A stretch of DNA of 44,664 nt from Streptomyces sp. LUP47B (GCF_001746295.1 NZ_MJAH01000016.1:1-44664); one strand, 5' to 3'. Positions 32,700 through 41,628 are shown, counted from the first letter of the stretch. Numbers and translations are program-made. The notes: generated from the letters alone by a model not told the origin.

Positions 32700-34079
32700 C
32701 TATGCGCTCAGCTGTAGGAAGTCCCGAACAGCCCGGACTTGCTGGTGGGTAACCAACTCGCCCCGCAGGTCATCGAGGGCTTCCGACGGACGTGAGGAGT
32801 TGAGAGTGACGTTCTGGGTGAAGGCGTCCGTCGCAACGGCGCAAGCAGCGTCCAGGTCACCCAGCCGGAGATGGGCGCGAGCGGTGCGGGTGAGATAGAG
32901 GACGTAGTCGCGTGCGTATCCGTCTGCCGAGTATTGGACATGGCGCGCCTGCTCGAAGTGGGTCAGGGCGCGGCGAGGGTCGTCGAGATCGAGTGCGGAG
33001 GATCCGGCAAGCATCTCGATTTCGCCCGGATTGAGCCAGTACGACCACGACGGGTCGTCGTCGTGGGGGCCGCGGGCGTATTCGGTCCGTGCTGCGTCCA
33101 GCTCCCGCCAGCACCCGGTGCGATCGCCAGTCTTGGACAGAGCCCGGGCGGCACGGGCGTGGAGCATCGACTTCACGCGCGGGGTGGAGCGCCGCACGGT
33201 GGCGTCCTGGGCGGTGCGGACCAGGGCGACGGCGTCTTGGGGGTTGCCCTCGGAATAGACCTGGATCGCCATGAAGGCGAGGGTGTTGGCGCCGACCTGG
33301 TGGTCGCCGGCACTCGCGGAGGCACGTAGCGAGGTGATGTAGAAGCGCTGGGCGCGGGCGTGGCGTCCGGAGTCGAACTGGAGCCAGCCGCACATACGGG
33401 CGGACTCGGCGAGCAGGGACAGCAGACGGTGTTCGAGCGGTCCGTGCTGCCCGGTCTGCTTGGCGAGCCCCTCAAGGAGGTCGTACTCGGCTACGGCTGT
33501 CTGGCGAAGCCGGGCGCCACCGAGGACGTCGTCGAGGCGGCGCAGGTCGTCCAGGCGCTGCTCCAGAGTGTCCAGCAGGGCCCGGGTGAGGCGGGGGTTC
33601 GTGGCAGAGGCGCCGGCCGGGACATCGGGTACGGCTTCGGCCGGTTCGTTGAGTGCGAGGCTCCAGCTCGTCGCCAAGCCGGTCAGTGCGGCTCCGCTGG
33701 AAATGAGAAATCCCCGTCGATCCTGCATGGAGCCTCCCCGAGTGGCAGCGGCTACTGCTGTCACGGTACCCGCCAGGGTCCAGGGGCTGTCGAGAACGGG
33801 ACGGTCATCGGGAAAGGCCAGCAGCAGGAAATCCGGCCAGCCGAGCTCAGTGACGGCCTCCCGGGGGATGCCGTGGAGACGGGCCATGGCGTAGCGGGCA
33901 GGCAGCTCGGGGGAGTTGACGCCATTCTCCCAGCGGGAGACCTTCTGTCGGCTCTTGGCCATCCGGCCATAGCCGAGGGCCCAGTGCACGTCGTCGAGTC
34001 GGTCGAGGTACCCCTCGCCGGTCAGCCCGAGCTCGGCGCGCAGAGCGGCCAGCGGGTGAGGTAACAACTGGTCGGACAT
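32700..34079 (-). CDS. XRE-type regulator with TPR-like sensor domain
   Basis: A 459-residue protein from ATG 34079. The N-terminus contains a helix-turn-helix (YLDRLDDVHWALGYGRMAKS, RQKVSRWENGVNSPELPARY), then a linker with a hydrophobic patch (RRGFLISSGAALTGLATSWS), and then TPR-like helical repeats (LEQRLDDLRRLDDVLGGARL, AESARMCGWLQFDSGRHARA, ANTLAFMAIQVYSEGNPQDA) to the end. Such actinobacterial regulators often sit beside secondary-metabolite genes and sense small ligands through the repeat domain. It is divergent from the six-gene operon at 34264 across 184 bases, so it is the best candidate for that operon's regulator. Confidence 0.88.
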   Translation of the reverse strand: MSDQLLPHPLAALRAELGLTGEGYLDRLDDVHWALGYGRMAKSRQKVSRWENGVNSPELPARYAMARLHGIPREAVTELGWPDFLLLAFPDDRPVLDSPWTLAGTVTAVAAATRGGSMQDRRGFLISSGAALTGLATSWSLALNEPAEAVPDVPAGASATNPRLTRALLDTLEQRLDDLRRLDDVLGGARLRQTAVAEYDLLEGLAKQTGQHGPLEHRLLSLLAESARMCGWLQFDSGRHARAQRFYITSLRASASAGDHQVGANTLAFMAIQVYSEGNPQDAVALVRTAQDATVRRSTPRVKSMLHARAARALSKTGDRTGCWRELDAARTEYARGPHDDDPSWSYWLNPGEIEMLAGSSALDLDDPRRALTHFEQARHVQYSADGYARDYVLYLTRTARAHLRLGDLDAACAVATDAFTQNVTLNSSRPSEALDDLRGELVTHQQVRAVRDFLQLSA

Positions 34080-34263
34080 CGTGGCTCCCCCTCGACACGC
34101 ACTCCCTGATGCTCCGTCACGGTAGCCAGTCGTCCACGCGCTGTGCAGAACTTCGGCACACGGTCCGCAACACCTCCGCAACAGCCCTTTTCTTCCCGGC
34201 TGTGGGGTGCGAGCGGTGACATGAACGCCAACCCCCTGATCCCCAGGCGAGGAGGGAGTGCCC
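34080..34263. promoter_or_regulatory. Divergent promoter region of the XRE-TPR gene and the six-gene operon
   Basis: All transcription of the operon must start in this 184-base gap or upstream. I found no strong -35/-10 pair. GAGGAGGG at about 34248-34255 is the ribosome binding site that fixes the GT2 start at ATG 34264. Confidence 0.55.
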
Positions 34264-35253
34264 ATGCCCGATCCGAAACCGCCGCTGGTCTCCGTGGTCG
34301 TCAGCGCCCGCGGAAACACCCGAAGTGTACGGAGCCTGCTTGATGCCCTGGCCCAACAGACGCTGGCAAAAGCGCAGTTGGAAGTCGTCGTCGTGGACAA
34401 CGACCTGCCCGGGCCCGTCAGGCCGATCGCGGACGCGGTCCGTGACGGCGACTGGCCATTCACCGTACGGGTGCTGTACGAGCCCACCCCCGGGTTGAGC
34501 GCGGGCCGCAACCGCGGGATCTGCGCTGCCCGCGGCACGTACGTCGCCATCACCGACCCCGACATCACCCCCGAACCCGGCTGGCTTGAGGCCCTCGTCG
34601 CCGCGATCGAGGAGGAGAAGGTGTTCGCCGTTGGCGGCCGTACTCACGTCACCTACCCGGGCGGTCAGGTCACGGCGCTGACGAAGGCGCTGCGCGAGTG
34701 CCACGGCGCGGTGGACTGGCCCGAACGGCGCGTGGTGGCCGTGTGGCCGTACTGGGTCACCGGCTGCAACCTGCTCTTCGAGAGGCAGACCGCGCTCGAT
34801 ATCGGCCTCTTCCGCACGGACCTCGGGCGCCGGGGCCGGTGGATGGGGGACTGCGAGGACCTGGAGTTCATCGACAGGGCCCGACAGGCGGGCCACCAGA
34901 CCCTCATCGAGCCGGCCGCTATCGCCTCGCACCCGGTCTACCGCCCGGAAACGACGCTGCGCTACTTCGTCCGCCAGGGCGCCGGGCACGGCGTGTGCGT
35001 CGCCCGGATGCACCTGAGCGTGACAGTGGAGCCCGCCGCGATCCAGGCCGGCCGCGAAGCCGTGCACGCCGCCGTCATCAACCTCGCCGCGGGTTGGACT
35101 TTCCTGGACCGCTCCCGCGCGGTCGAAGCCGCCCGTGACCTGGTCCGGATCGGCGCCTATCACCTCGAACGCGGCCGGCTTCGGCTGCTCGGACGACGCC
35201 CTGTCGCCCTTGCCCAGCACGCCCCCATGAAGGAGACCCACGCATGGACGTGA
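34264..35253 (+). CDS. GT2-family glycosyltransferase
   Basis: A 329-residue GT-A fold enzyme. LVSVVVSARGNTRSVRSLLD and EVVVVDNDLPGP start the nucleotide-sugar domain, GLSAGRNRGICAARGTYVAI follows, and the metal-binding DPD is at 98-100. WVTGCNLLFERQTALDIGLF and DCEDLEFIDRARQAGH are the acceptor-side motifs. ATG 34264 is preferred over GTG 34258 because of the spacing to AGGAGGG. There are no membrane segments, so it acts in the cytoplasm on a small acceptor or nascent product. Its end overlaps the next gene's start by ten bases. Confidence 0.9.
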   Translation: MPDPKPPLVSVVVSARGNTRSVRSLLDALAQQTLAKAQLEVVVVDNDLPGPVRPIADAVRDGDWPFTVRVLYEPTPGLSAGRNRGICAARGTYVAITDPDITPEPGWLEALVAAIEEEKVFAVGGRTHVTYPGGQVTALTKALRECHGAVDWPERRVVAVWPYWVTGCNLLFERQTALDIGLFRTDLGRRGRWMGDCEDLEFIDRARQAGHQTLIEPAAIASHPVYRPETTLRYFVRQGAGHGVCVARMHLSVTVEPAAIQAGREAVHAAVINLAAGWTFLDRSRAVEAARDLVRIGAYHLERGRLRLLGRRPVALAQHAPMKETHAWT

Positions 35254-36488
35254 TCACCACCACCGGACTGTCCGCCGCCTCTGCCCTCCTGGGCGCCGAG
35301 GTCGTCGAGCGCAAGGGCGCCGGCCACCCCGACACCCTCGCCGACGGTGTGGCCGAGGCGATCTCCCGCGCCTACAGCCGTTACTGCCTGGCGGAGTTCG
35401 GGGCGATTCTGCACCACAACACCGACAAGACGTCCCTGCTCGGCGGGGCCGCCGACGTGCGCTTCGGACACGGCGAGCTCACCGCGCCCGTCCAGGTCCT
35501 GGTCAACGGACGCATCACCGCCGCGCTCGGCGACCACGCCATCCCGGCCACCGACATCGTCACCACCGCTGCCCGCGGCTACCTCGCGAGCGCGCTGCCG
35601 CTGCTCGACGCCGAACGGTGGGTTCAGGTACGGACGCGACTGACGCAGGCCTCAAGCCCTGGAGCCGTCAGCGACCCGGCCACCGCCCAGCGGGAAGCCT
35701 CCCGGCAGCGGTGGTTCGCCCCGCGCACCCTGGACGACCTCGCCGAACGCCACCGACTGTTCAGCAACGACACCTCGGCCGGGGTCGCCTCCTGGCCGCT
35801 GGGGATCGCCGAGCAGCTTGCCCTCGGCATCGAGGAGCACCTGACGAGCGAGGCGTTCCGCGCCCAACACCCCTACTACGGCAGCGACATCAAACTCATG
35901 GTCGTCCGGCACGGCCCGCGCGTGCAGCTGACCGCCTGCATGCCGCAGATTGCCCGCGAGACCCCGGACCTGGGCACCTACATCGCCCGCCGGACCCTGG
36001 CCCGCGACCTGATCACCGAGCTCGCCGGGCGGATCGCGCCCGAGCATCAGGCCACCGTCTGGATCAACACCCGCGACGACGACAGCCGTCCCGAGCTGTA
36101 CCTGACGGCAACCGGCTCGTCGATCGAGTCCGGTGACGAAGGCGTCGTCGGCCGCGGCAACCGCTCCAACGGACTGATCAGCATGCTGAGGCCGTGGTCC
36201 GCCGAGGGCGTCTCCGGCAAGAACCCCGTCTACCACGTCGGCAAGCTCTACAACCTGGCGGCCGCCGAGGCCGCACGCCGGCTGCATGAGGAGACCGGGC
36301 TGGAGTGCGCCGTCGCACTGGTCTCCCAGTCCGGCCGGGACCTGACCGACCCCTGGCAGGCGATCGTGCAGAGCTCCGGGACCAACCCCATCGATGCTGG
36401 ATGCGTCCGGCGAGTGATCGCCGACGTGATGGAGGACCTGGGCATGCTGCGTGAGCAGCTGCTGGACGGAAAGCTGGCCACGGCATGA
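35244..36488 (+). CDS. Archaeal-type methionine adenosyltransferase
   Basis: A 414-residue protein that makes S-adenosylmethionine from Met and ATP. Archaeal-family (not MetK-type) motifs are clear: ERKGAGHPD at 22-30, HHNTDK at 57-62, GRGNRSNGLI before residue 320 and KNPVYHVGKLYN at 326-337. Streptomyces has its own MetK, so this divergent second enzyme is likely pathway-specific, perhaps avoiding feedback control. No methyltransferase lies in the operon; either one elsewhere uses the SAM or this enzyme serves another adenosyl transfer. It overlaps both neighbours (10 and 4 bases). Confidence 0.93.
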   Translation: MDVITTTGLSAASALLGAEVVERKGAGHPDTLADGVAEAISRAYSRYCLAEFGAILHHNTDKTSLLGGAADVRFGHGELTAPVQVLVNGRITAALGDHAIPATDIVTTAARGYLASALPLLDAERWVQVRTRLTQASSPGAVSDPATAQREASRQRWFAPRTLDDLAERHRLFSNDTSAGVASWPLGIAEQLALGIEEHLTSEAFRAQHPYYGSDIKLMVVRHGPRVQLTACMPQIARETPDLGTYIARRTLARDLITELAGRIAPEHQATVWINTRDDDSRPELYLTATGSSIESGDEGVVGRGNRSNGLISMLRPWSAEGVSGKNPVYHVGKLYNLAAAEAARRLHEETGLECAVALVSQSGRDLTDPWQAIVQSSGTNPIDAGCVRRVIADVMEDLGMLREQLLDGKLATA

Positions 36489-37387
36489 CCGCCGCCCTCA
36501 CCGATGCCGCCGCACGCGTCGTGCCCTGCCTCAATCCGGCGACCCTCTCCGGCCTCCCGCTGCCGCAGTTCCTCGCCCTGGCCGCGGGCGCCGGATTCCC
36601 CACGGTCGAGGTCTCCATCCAGCAGGCCCAGGCCTGCGGCCCCGGACCGTTACGCGAGCTGCTCGCCGAGTTGGGCGTGAGCGTGGCGGCCGCGAGCGGC
36701 ATCCTGCCCGCCGGGCCTGTCCTGCCCGCCCCGCTGCTGGTCGACCCGGACGCCTACGACGCGTGCCTGATCGGTCTGGACGAACGGCTGAAGGTCATGG
36801 CCGCGCTGGGCTGCACCGTCGCCACGACCGTCCTCAACCCGCGCTCCCGGCTCGAGACTGCCAAGGCGCGGGGCCTGGCACGGCAGCGGATCACCTACCT
36901 CGCCACCGCGGCCGCCGCATACGGCGTGCGGCTCGCCGTCGAGGCGGTCAGCATCCACACCGGGCTGCCACCCGAGCTGGACGGCACGCATCCGGTCGCA
37001 GGCACGCTGCCCCAGCTCGCCGAACTCCTCGACGACACCGGCACGGACAGTGCTGGGCTGCTGGTGGATTCATTCCACTGGGCAGCCGCCGGCGCCGACC
37101 CGGTCCACCTCACCGCGCTCGGTTGTCGCATCACGCATGTGCAGATCGCCGACATCCCCAACGGCCGCACCGCAGACGAACTCACCGACGACCACCGTCT
37201 GTTCCCCGGCGACGGCGCGCTGGCCTGGCCATCCTTCGCCGACGCCTTGACCGGGGCCGGATACGCCGGCCCGGTGAGCGTAGAGCTGTTCAACCCCGAC
37301 CTGCGGGCCCTGCCCGCAGGCGAGATCGCCCGCCGGTCCCACCACGCAGCCACCCACTGCTTCACCCTCGCGGAGGCAGCCCGATGA
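36485..37387 (+). CDS. Sugar phosphate isomerase/epimerase (TIM-barrel, xylose-isomerase-like)
   Basis: A 300-residue protein of the AP-endonuclease-2/IolE-like fold. Metal ligands can be followed along the barrel: E in VEVSIQQ, E in RLAVEAVSIHTG, D and H in LLVDSFHWAAAGAD, H in CRITHVQIADIP and E in VSVELFNPDLR. It likely isomerises or epimerises a sugar or cyclitol intermediate. Start ATG 36485 overlaps the MAT stop by four bases, and its stop overlaps the next start by four (ATGA), so all are translated together. Pairing with a Gfo/Idh enzyme recalls inositol catabolism (IolE/IolG), here reused for biosynthesis. Confidence 0.88.
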   Translation: MTAALTDAAARVVPCLNPATLSGLPLPQFLALAAGAGFPTVEVSIQQAQACGPGPLRELLAELGVSVAAASGILPAGPVLPAPLLVDPDAYDACLIGLDERLKVMAALGCTVATTVLNPRSRLETAKARGLARQRITYLATAAAAYGVRLAVEAVSIHTGLPPELDGTHPVAGTLPQLAELLDDTGTDSAGLLVDSFHWAAAGADPVHLTALGCRITHVQIADIPNGRTADELTDDHRLFPGDGALAWPSFADALTGAGYAGPVSVELFNPDLRALPAGEIARRSHHAATHCFTLAEAAR

Positions 37388-38418
37388 CCCCCACCACCGG
37401 GCGGCCGTGGCGGCTCGCCGTCGCCGGATGCGGCGCCGCCGCCTTCGGCCTCCACCTCCCCCTGCTCACAGCGTCTGGCGCGTTCGACGTGATTGCCGTC
37501 GCCGACCGCGACCCCGCCCGGGCCCGCACCGCGCAGACGCAGTTCGCCGTGCCCCGCACCGCGACCCGCATCGGTGACCTCCTGGCCGACGCCGACGCGC
37601 TGGTGATCCTCACCGGCGTGCACGACTCCCTGATCGAGGAGGCCCTGGACGCCGGCGTCCACGTCATCACCGAGAAACCGGTCTGCCTGGACGCCGTCCG
37701 CACCCGCAAGCTCGCCGCCCGGGCCAAGGACGCAGGTCTGCTGCTGGAGGTCGGTGCCATGCGCGCCCACGACCCGGCCGTGCACGCGGCTCTCGCCCAC
37801 GTGCCCGAGCCCACCGGTGGCTGGCTGGTCAAAGCCGACGGCGTCGACGAAGCCACCCGCCGCCGCCTGCTCCCGCCCGGCTTCGCGCCCTACACCTTCG
37901 CTCAGGACCCGCCCCAGCCCGTTCCCGAGCACCTGGAGGCACACCAGGTGACGGCGCTGCAGATCCTGCTGTGGCAGGGCTACCACCTGCTGACCGCACT
38001 CGTGCTGGCCGTCCCCGGTATCACCGCCGGCGCGTGCCGCCTCGATCCCGCCGGGCAGTCCCTCCACGCGCTCACGGAAGGACCCGCGGGGGAGCCGTTC
38101 ACCCTGGTCATCCGTGCGAGTCCAGCCGGGGTCTTCCGCGAACAGATCCACCTCGCCGACACCGCCGCGGCCGCCACCATCGACTTCGCCCGCCCCTACG
38201 AGCCGACCACCAGCACCCGGCTCACCACCGCCGACGGCACCACCAGCGGCTTCGGCGACCCGTTCACCGCCATGTGGAATGCCGTCGACGCCCGCCTGTC
38301 CGGGCAGCACCCCGCCGACCTGCCGACCAGCGCCGACCTCGCGCTGCGCGTCGAGGACCTCGCCCTCGCCCTGGCCGGCCTCGCCCGACCCGGCATCCGC
38401 ACACGGAAGGAGATCTGA
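37384..38418 (+). CDS. Gfo/Idh/MocA-family oxidoreductase
   Basis: A 344-residue NAD(P)-dependent dehydrogenase. The Rossmann motif AVAGCGAAAFGLHLP is at 13-26 and the characteristic EKP is at 97-99 (TEKPVCLD). ILLWQGYHLLTAL in the second domain holds a candidate catalytic His. Enzymes of this family oxidise or reduce hydroxyl groups of sugars, amino sugars and inositols. It is the probable redox step on the isomerase product. Start and stop are close to or overlapping both neighbours. Confidence 0.9.
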   Translation: MTPTTGRPWRLAVAGCGAAAFGLHLPLLTASGAFDVIAVADRDPARARTAQTQFAVPRTATRIGDLLADADALVILTGVHDSLIEEALDAGVHVITEKPVCLDAVRTRKLAARAKDAGLLLEVGAMRAHDPAVHAALAHVPEPTGGWLVKADGVDEATRRRLLPPGFAPYTFAQDPPQPVPEHLEAHQVTALQILLWQGYHLLTALVLAVPGITAGACRLDPAGQSLHALTEGPAGEPFTLVIRASPAGVFREQIHLADTAAAATIDFARPYEPTTSTRLTTADGTTSGFGDPFTAMWNAVDARLSGQHPADLPTSADLALRVEDLALALAGLARPGIRTRKEI

Positions 38419-38420
38419 TC

Positions 38421-39287
38421 GTGGCCCACGACGCCCCCGTACTGGTCCTGGACGGCCCGCCCGGAGCGGGCAAGACCTCCCTGCTCGCCCGCATGGTGTG
38501 CGCCCTGGGCGACGACACCGTCTGGTTCAGCGAGCCGAACGCCCGTCTGTCCTGCGGCCTGTCCGCGCCCGTGCACCCCAGCCCGGCCGGACACTCCCTG
38601 TGGTTCCTGCGGCACGAGCTCGCCAAGGCCCGCGCCATGCGCCGCCTGGCCACCGACGAGGCAACCCGTCTGATCATCTCCGACCGCAATCACCTCGGCG
38701 CACTGGCCTACTGCTACGCGACCCGGACCGAAGACTCCCTGCCGTACCGCACCGCCCGCGACTTCTACGCCCGCCGCATCGCCCCCGAACTCCCGCAGAC
38801 CGTCCGCACCGCGATCCTTTTGGTCAGCCCCGAGCAGAGCCTTACCCGCCGGGGCAAGGTCGCCGAACTCCCCAGGTGGAAGCAGTGGTTCGACGAAGGA
38901 CTCCTGGAGCGGCTGCACACCTTCTACACGGACATCGCGCCCACGCTGTGCCCCATCCCACCGGCGATCATCGACACCGACGGAGCCAGCCGAGAAGCGG
39001 TCCTCGCACAGGTCGCCGGTGTGCTCACGGACGCGGGCCTCGACCAGATGGCGCGGCGCCTCACCTCAGCACCCACGCCCACCGCGCGGCCGGCGCTGGA
39101 CGAGCAGTTCGCCGACACCTACACGCAACTCGGAGGGCTGGAAGCCTTCGGGCACCCCTTCACCTCGGCGTTCGAGCACCGCGGCGGCACCGTCCAGCTC
39201 TGCCAGCTCGGCGCCCTGCACCGCGATGAGGACGGACACACCCGGCTGTGGAACCCGCTCGCCACCTCCGACAGGAGGGCCGCCTGA
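38421..39287 (+). CDS. P-loop kinase-like protein with LGFP-like C-terminal tail
   Basis: A 288-residue protein from GTG 38421, with AAGGAG eight bases upstream. Walker A is at 12-20 (GPPGAGKTS), and SDRNHLGALAYCYA resembles the DR-motif region of thymidylate or deoxynucleoside kinases. So it may phosphorylate a small molecule such as a nucleoside, sugar or antibiotic. The last 65 residues (ADTYTQLGGLEAFGHPFTSA, EHRGGTVQLCQLGALHRDED) look like the GGLEVFGYP/LGFP module common in secreted actinobacterial proteins, unusual in a soluble kinase. The stop TGA shares a base with the next ATG. The exact phosphoryl acceptor is unknown. Confidence 0.78.
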   Translation: MAHDAPVLVLDGPPGAGKTSLLARMVCALGDDTVWFSEPNARLSCGLSAPVHPSPAGHSLWFLRHELAKARAMRRLATDEATRLIISDRNHLGALAYCYATRTEDSLPYRTARDFYARRIAPELPQTVRTAILLVSPEQSLTRRGKVAELPRWKQWFDEGLLERLHTFYTDIAPTLCPIPPAIIDTDGASREAVLAQVAGVLTDAGLDQMARRLTSAPTPTARPALDEQFADTYTQLGGLEAFGHPFTSAFEHRGGTVQLCQLGALHRDEDGHTRLWNPLATSDRRAA

Positions 39288-40906
39288 TGAGCCGCACCAC
39301 CCCCTGCGTCGTCGGCATCAACCTCGGTCACGACGGCGGCGCCGCCCTGATCACCGACACCGTGATGGTCGCGATCAGCGAGGAGCGCCTCAACCGCACC
39401 CGCTACAGCCCCGGCTTCGAGGCCTCCCTGCTGTACTGCCTGCGCGCCGCCGGCCTTACCCTCACCGACGTCGACCTGATCGCCGTCAGCGGCATCGGCC
39501 GCACCCCACCCACCCGGACCGAGACCGGCCTCGCGCACCTCGGCATCGACCGCGAACAGATTCTCCCGGTCGACCACCACCTCAGCCACGCCTACACCGC
39601 CTACTGCCTCAGCCCGTACGAGGAAGCGACCGTGCTGGTCGTCGACGGCGGCGGCAACAACAACGACACCGAGACCTACTACGCCGCCACCCCCGACGGC
39701 CTCGAACGCCTGGGCGGCAACCCGCCAAGGCGGCCTCGCGCTGGCGGGATCGGCGCGACCTACGAAGCGTTCACCAACTGGCTGGGCTGGCACGAGCAGG
39801 AGGCCGGCAAGACCATGGCGCTCGCCTCGTACGGCGACCCGTCCCTGTACCTCGCACCGCTCTTCGACGTCGCCGACACCCAGGTCCACGGACGCCTCAC
39901 TCGTACCCACGCTTCCGGCATCGCCGACCTCGCCGCACGGACCGGCTTCGACTTCGGCCCATACGACAGCCGCGGTGCGCACGAACTCGCCACGAACGCG
40001 GCCGCATACGTCCAGGCCGAGACCGAGCGCGTCCTGTGCGCGCTCGCCGAGCAGACCATCGCCGCAACCGGGCTGGGCAACCTGTGCTTCGCCGGCGGCG
40101 TGGCCCTCAACTGCGTCGCCGCCGACAAACTCCACCGCCTGGACCCGGTCACCGGCTACTTCGCCCCACCCGCCGCCAGCGACCGCGGTCAGGCCCTCGG
40201 CTGCGCCCTGTACGCCTGGCACCGGCTCACCGCAGACCTGCCCCGGCGACCCCTGTCCAGCGACTACTTCGGCCGCGACTACACAAGCGAGGAGATCGAG
40301 CAGGCTTTGCGCCGGGATCCCCGCTCCGGGCTGGTCGAGCGCCGCCGGACGCCGTTCACGTGGCGTCGCGAGAGCGACATCGCCCACGCAGCCGCCCAGA
40401 TGATCGCCGAAGGGAAGATCATCGGCTGGTTCCAGGGCGGCAGCGAACTCGGACCCCGCGCACTGGGTGCCCGCAGCATCCTCGCCGACCCCCGCACCAC
40501 AGCCAGCTCACACGCCCTGAACGAAAGGATCAAGCACCGCGAGGCGTTCCGGCCATTCGCACCGAGCGTCCTCGCCGACCACGCCGGCGCCTGGTTCGAT
40601 CTCGACCGGCTCAGCCCGTTCATGCTGCTCGCCCCGCCCGTACGGCCCGACCACGCTGACAAGATCGCCGGAGTCGTGCATGTCGACGGCACCGCCCGTG
40701 TCCAGACCGTCGACCCGGCCGCCGCGCCCGCCTACGGCGCGCTGATCGAGCACTTCCACCAGCTCACAGGCGTGCCCGTCGTCCTGAACACGTCTTTCAA
40801 CGACCGCGAGCCCATCGTCGAGACTCCCGCCCACGCGCTCGCCACTTTCCAGGCGGGCGATCTGGACGCCGTGTGTATTGGCGAATACCTGGTCGAGCGG
40901 TCCTGA
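39287..40906 (+). CDS. Carbamoyltransferase (NodU/CmcH/TobZ type)
   Basis: A 539-residue enzyme that moves a carbamoyl group from carbamoyl phosphate via carbamoyl-adenylate to a hydroxyl. GINLGHDGGAALI at 10-22 and the histidine motif DHHLSHAYTAYCLSP (H97, H98, H101) begin the YrdC-associated/Kae1-like domain; VVDGGGNNN at 118-126 and FAGGVALNC follow. The C-terminal part has GWFQGGSELGPRALGARSIL, KHREAFRPFAPSVL and VVLNTSFNDREPIVETP. AGGAGGG precedes ATG 39287, which overlaps the kinase stop by one base. It is the likely last tailoring step of the operon's product, as in tobramycin and cephamycin pathways. Confidence 0.95.
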   Translation: MSRTTPCVVGINLGHDGGAALITDTVMVAISEERLNRTRYSPGFEASLLYCLRAAGLTLTDVDLIAVSGIGRTPPTRTETGLAHLGIDREQILPVDHHLSHAYTAYCLSPYEEATVLVVDGGGNNNDTETYYAATPDGLERLGGNPPRRPRAGGIGATYEAFTNWLGWHEQEAGKTMALASYGDPSLYLAPLFDVADTQVHGRLTRTHASGIADLAARTGFDFGPYDSRGAHELATNAAAYVQAETERVLCALAEQTIAATGLGNLCFAGGVALNCVAADKLHRLDPVTGYFAPPAASDRGQALGCALYAWHRLTADLPRRPLSSDYFGRDYTSEEIEQALRRDPRSGLVERRRTPFTWRRESDIAHAAAQMIAEGKIIGWFQGGSELGPRALGARSILADPRTTASSHALNERIKHREAFRPFAPSVLADHAGAWFDLDRLSPFMLLAPPVRPDHADKIAGVVHVDGTARVQTVDPAAAPAYGALIEHFHQLTGVPVVLNTSFNDREPIVETPAHALATFQAGDLDAVCIGEYLVERS

Positions 40907-40937
40907 CCGTGCTCTGGTGGCTGCCACACTGGAGGGC

Positions 40938-41411
40938 ATGACGACCTCCACTCCGCCGCTGAGGGAAGCCGCCCGCGCCATCCTCCTCGACGCCGACGAT
41001 CGCGTCCTGCTCCTCGGCTACGACGACAACGGCGGCTTCTGGGCTACGCCCGGCGGCTCGCTGGAGGACGGGGAGGACCACACCGAGGCGATGCTCCGCG
41101 AAGTAGGCGAAGAGCTCGGCGTCGACGAGGAGGCAGTCGAACTCGGACCCCAGCTCGCGGAGCGGAGCAAGAACCACTTGGTCGGCGGCCACGAAGTCCG
41201 CCAGGTCGAGAAGTACTTCCTCATCCGGGTCTCCGCGGGCGACGTTGATCCAACCCGCGCCACGCAGCCCGACAACATCCGGGAGCACCGCTGGTGGAGC
41301 ATCGCCGACTTGCGGGCCACCGCTGAGACGGTCTACCCCCTAGGCCTCGCTGATCTGATTGCGGCCGTCACTGAAGGGCGTGTCCCAAAGCGGCCCATCG
41401 TCCTGTCCTGA
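40938..41411 (+). CDS. NUDIX hydrolase
   Basis: A 157-residue protein from ATG 40938, 31 bases after the carbamoyltransferase. A complete Nudix box GX5EX7REVxEExGV is at residues 40-62. It should hydrolyse a nucleoside diphosphate linked to another group, in the cytoplasm. As the last plus-strand gene it may belong to the operon (removing damaged nucleotide-sugar or NAD species) or be an independent housecleaning enzyme. Confidence 0.93.
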   Translation: MTTSTPPLREAARAILLDADDRVLLLGYDDNGGFWATPGGSLEDGEDHTEAMLREVGEELGVDEEAVELGPQLAERSKNHLVGGHEVRQVEKYFLIRVSAGDVDPTRATQPDNIREHRWWSIADLRATAETVYPLGLADLIAAVTEGRVPKRPIVLS

Positions 41412-41628
41412 GAACTCACCCGTCCCGATGGGCGTACGCCGTGAGGATCATGCCGACATGGCGGGCACGGTGGGGGTGGCGGCGTTGGTGCCCAGCGCCA
41501 GCGGCACCTTGAAGGCCTCCCTGTGCTGATCGCAAAACCGTCCACCCGCTCGGACTGTCTCCTCGCAGGTGCCTGCGCCAGCGTGCTCCTGGGCTCCATC
41601 GTCTGACCGAGACACCGTCCCCGTGTGG
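41412..41628. other. Convergent gap between NUDIX and HAD genes
   Basis: About 217 bases between two stop codons. No conserved frame is recognised; a transcription end for both genes is expected here but no strong stem was found. Confidence 0.3.

Noticed and set aside
36451..38418. 655-residue frame over the isomerase and dehydrogenase
   Set aside because: Its second part coincides with the Gfo/Idh frame, but the first part is an Arg/Pro-rich shadow of the isomerase; the ATG at 37384 with a 4-base overlap is the real start.
39019..40659. 546-residue frame inside the carbamoyltransferase region
   Set aside because: Arg/Pro-rich shadow in another frame; the carbamoyltransferase frame has all family motifs.
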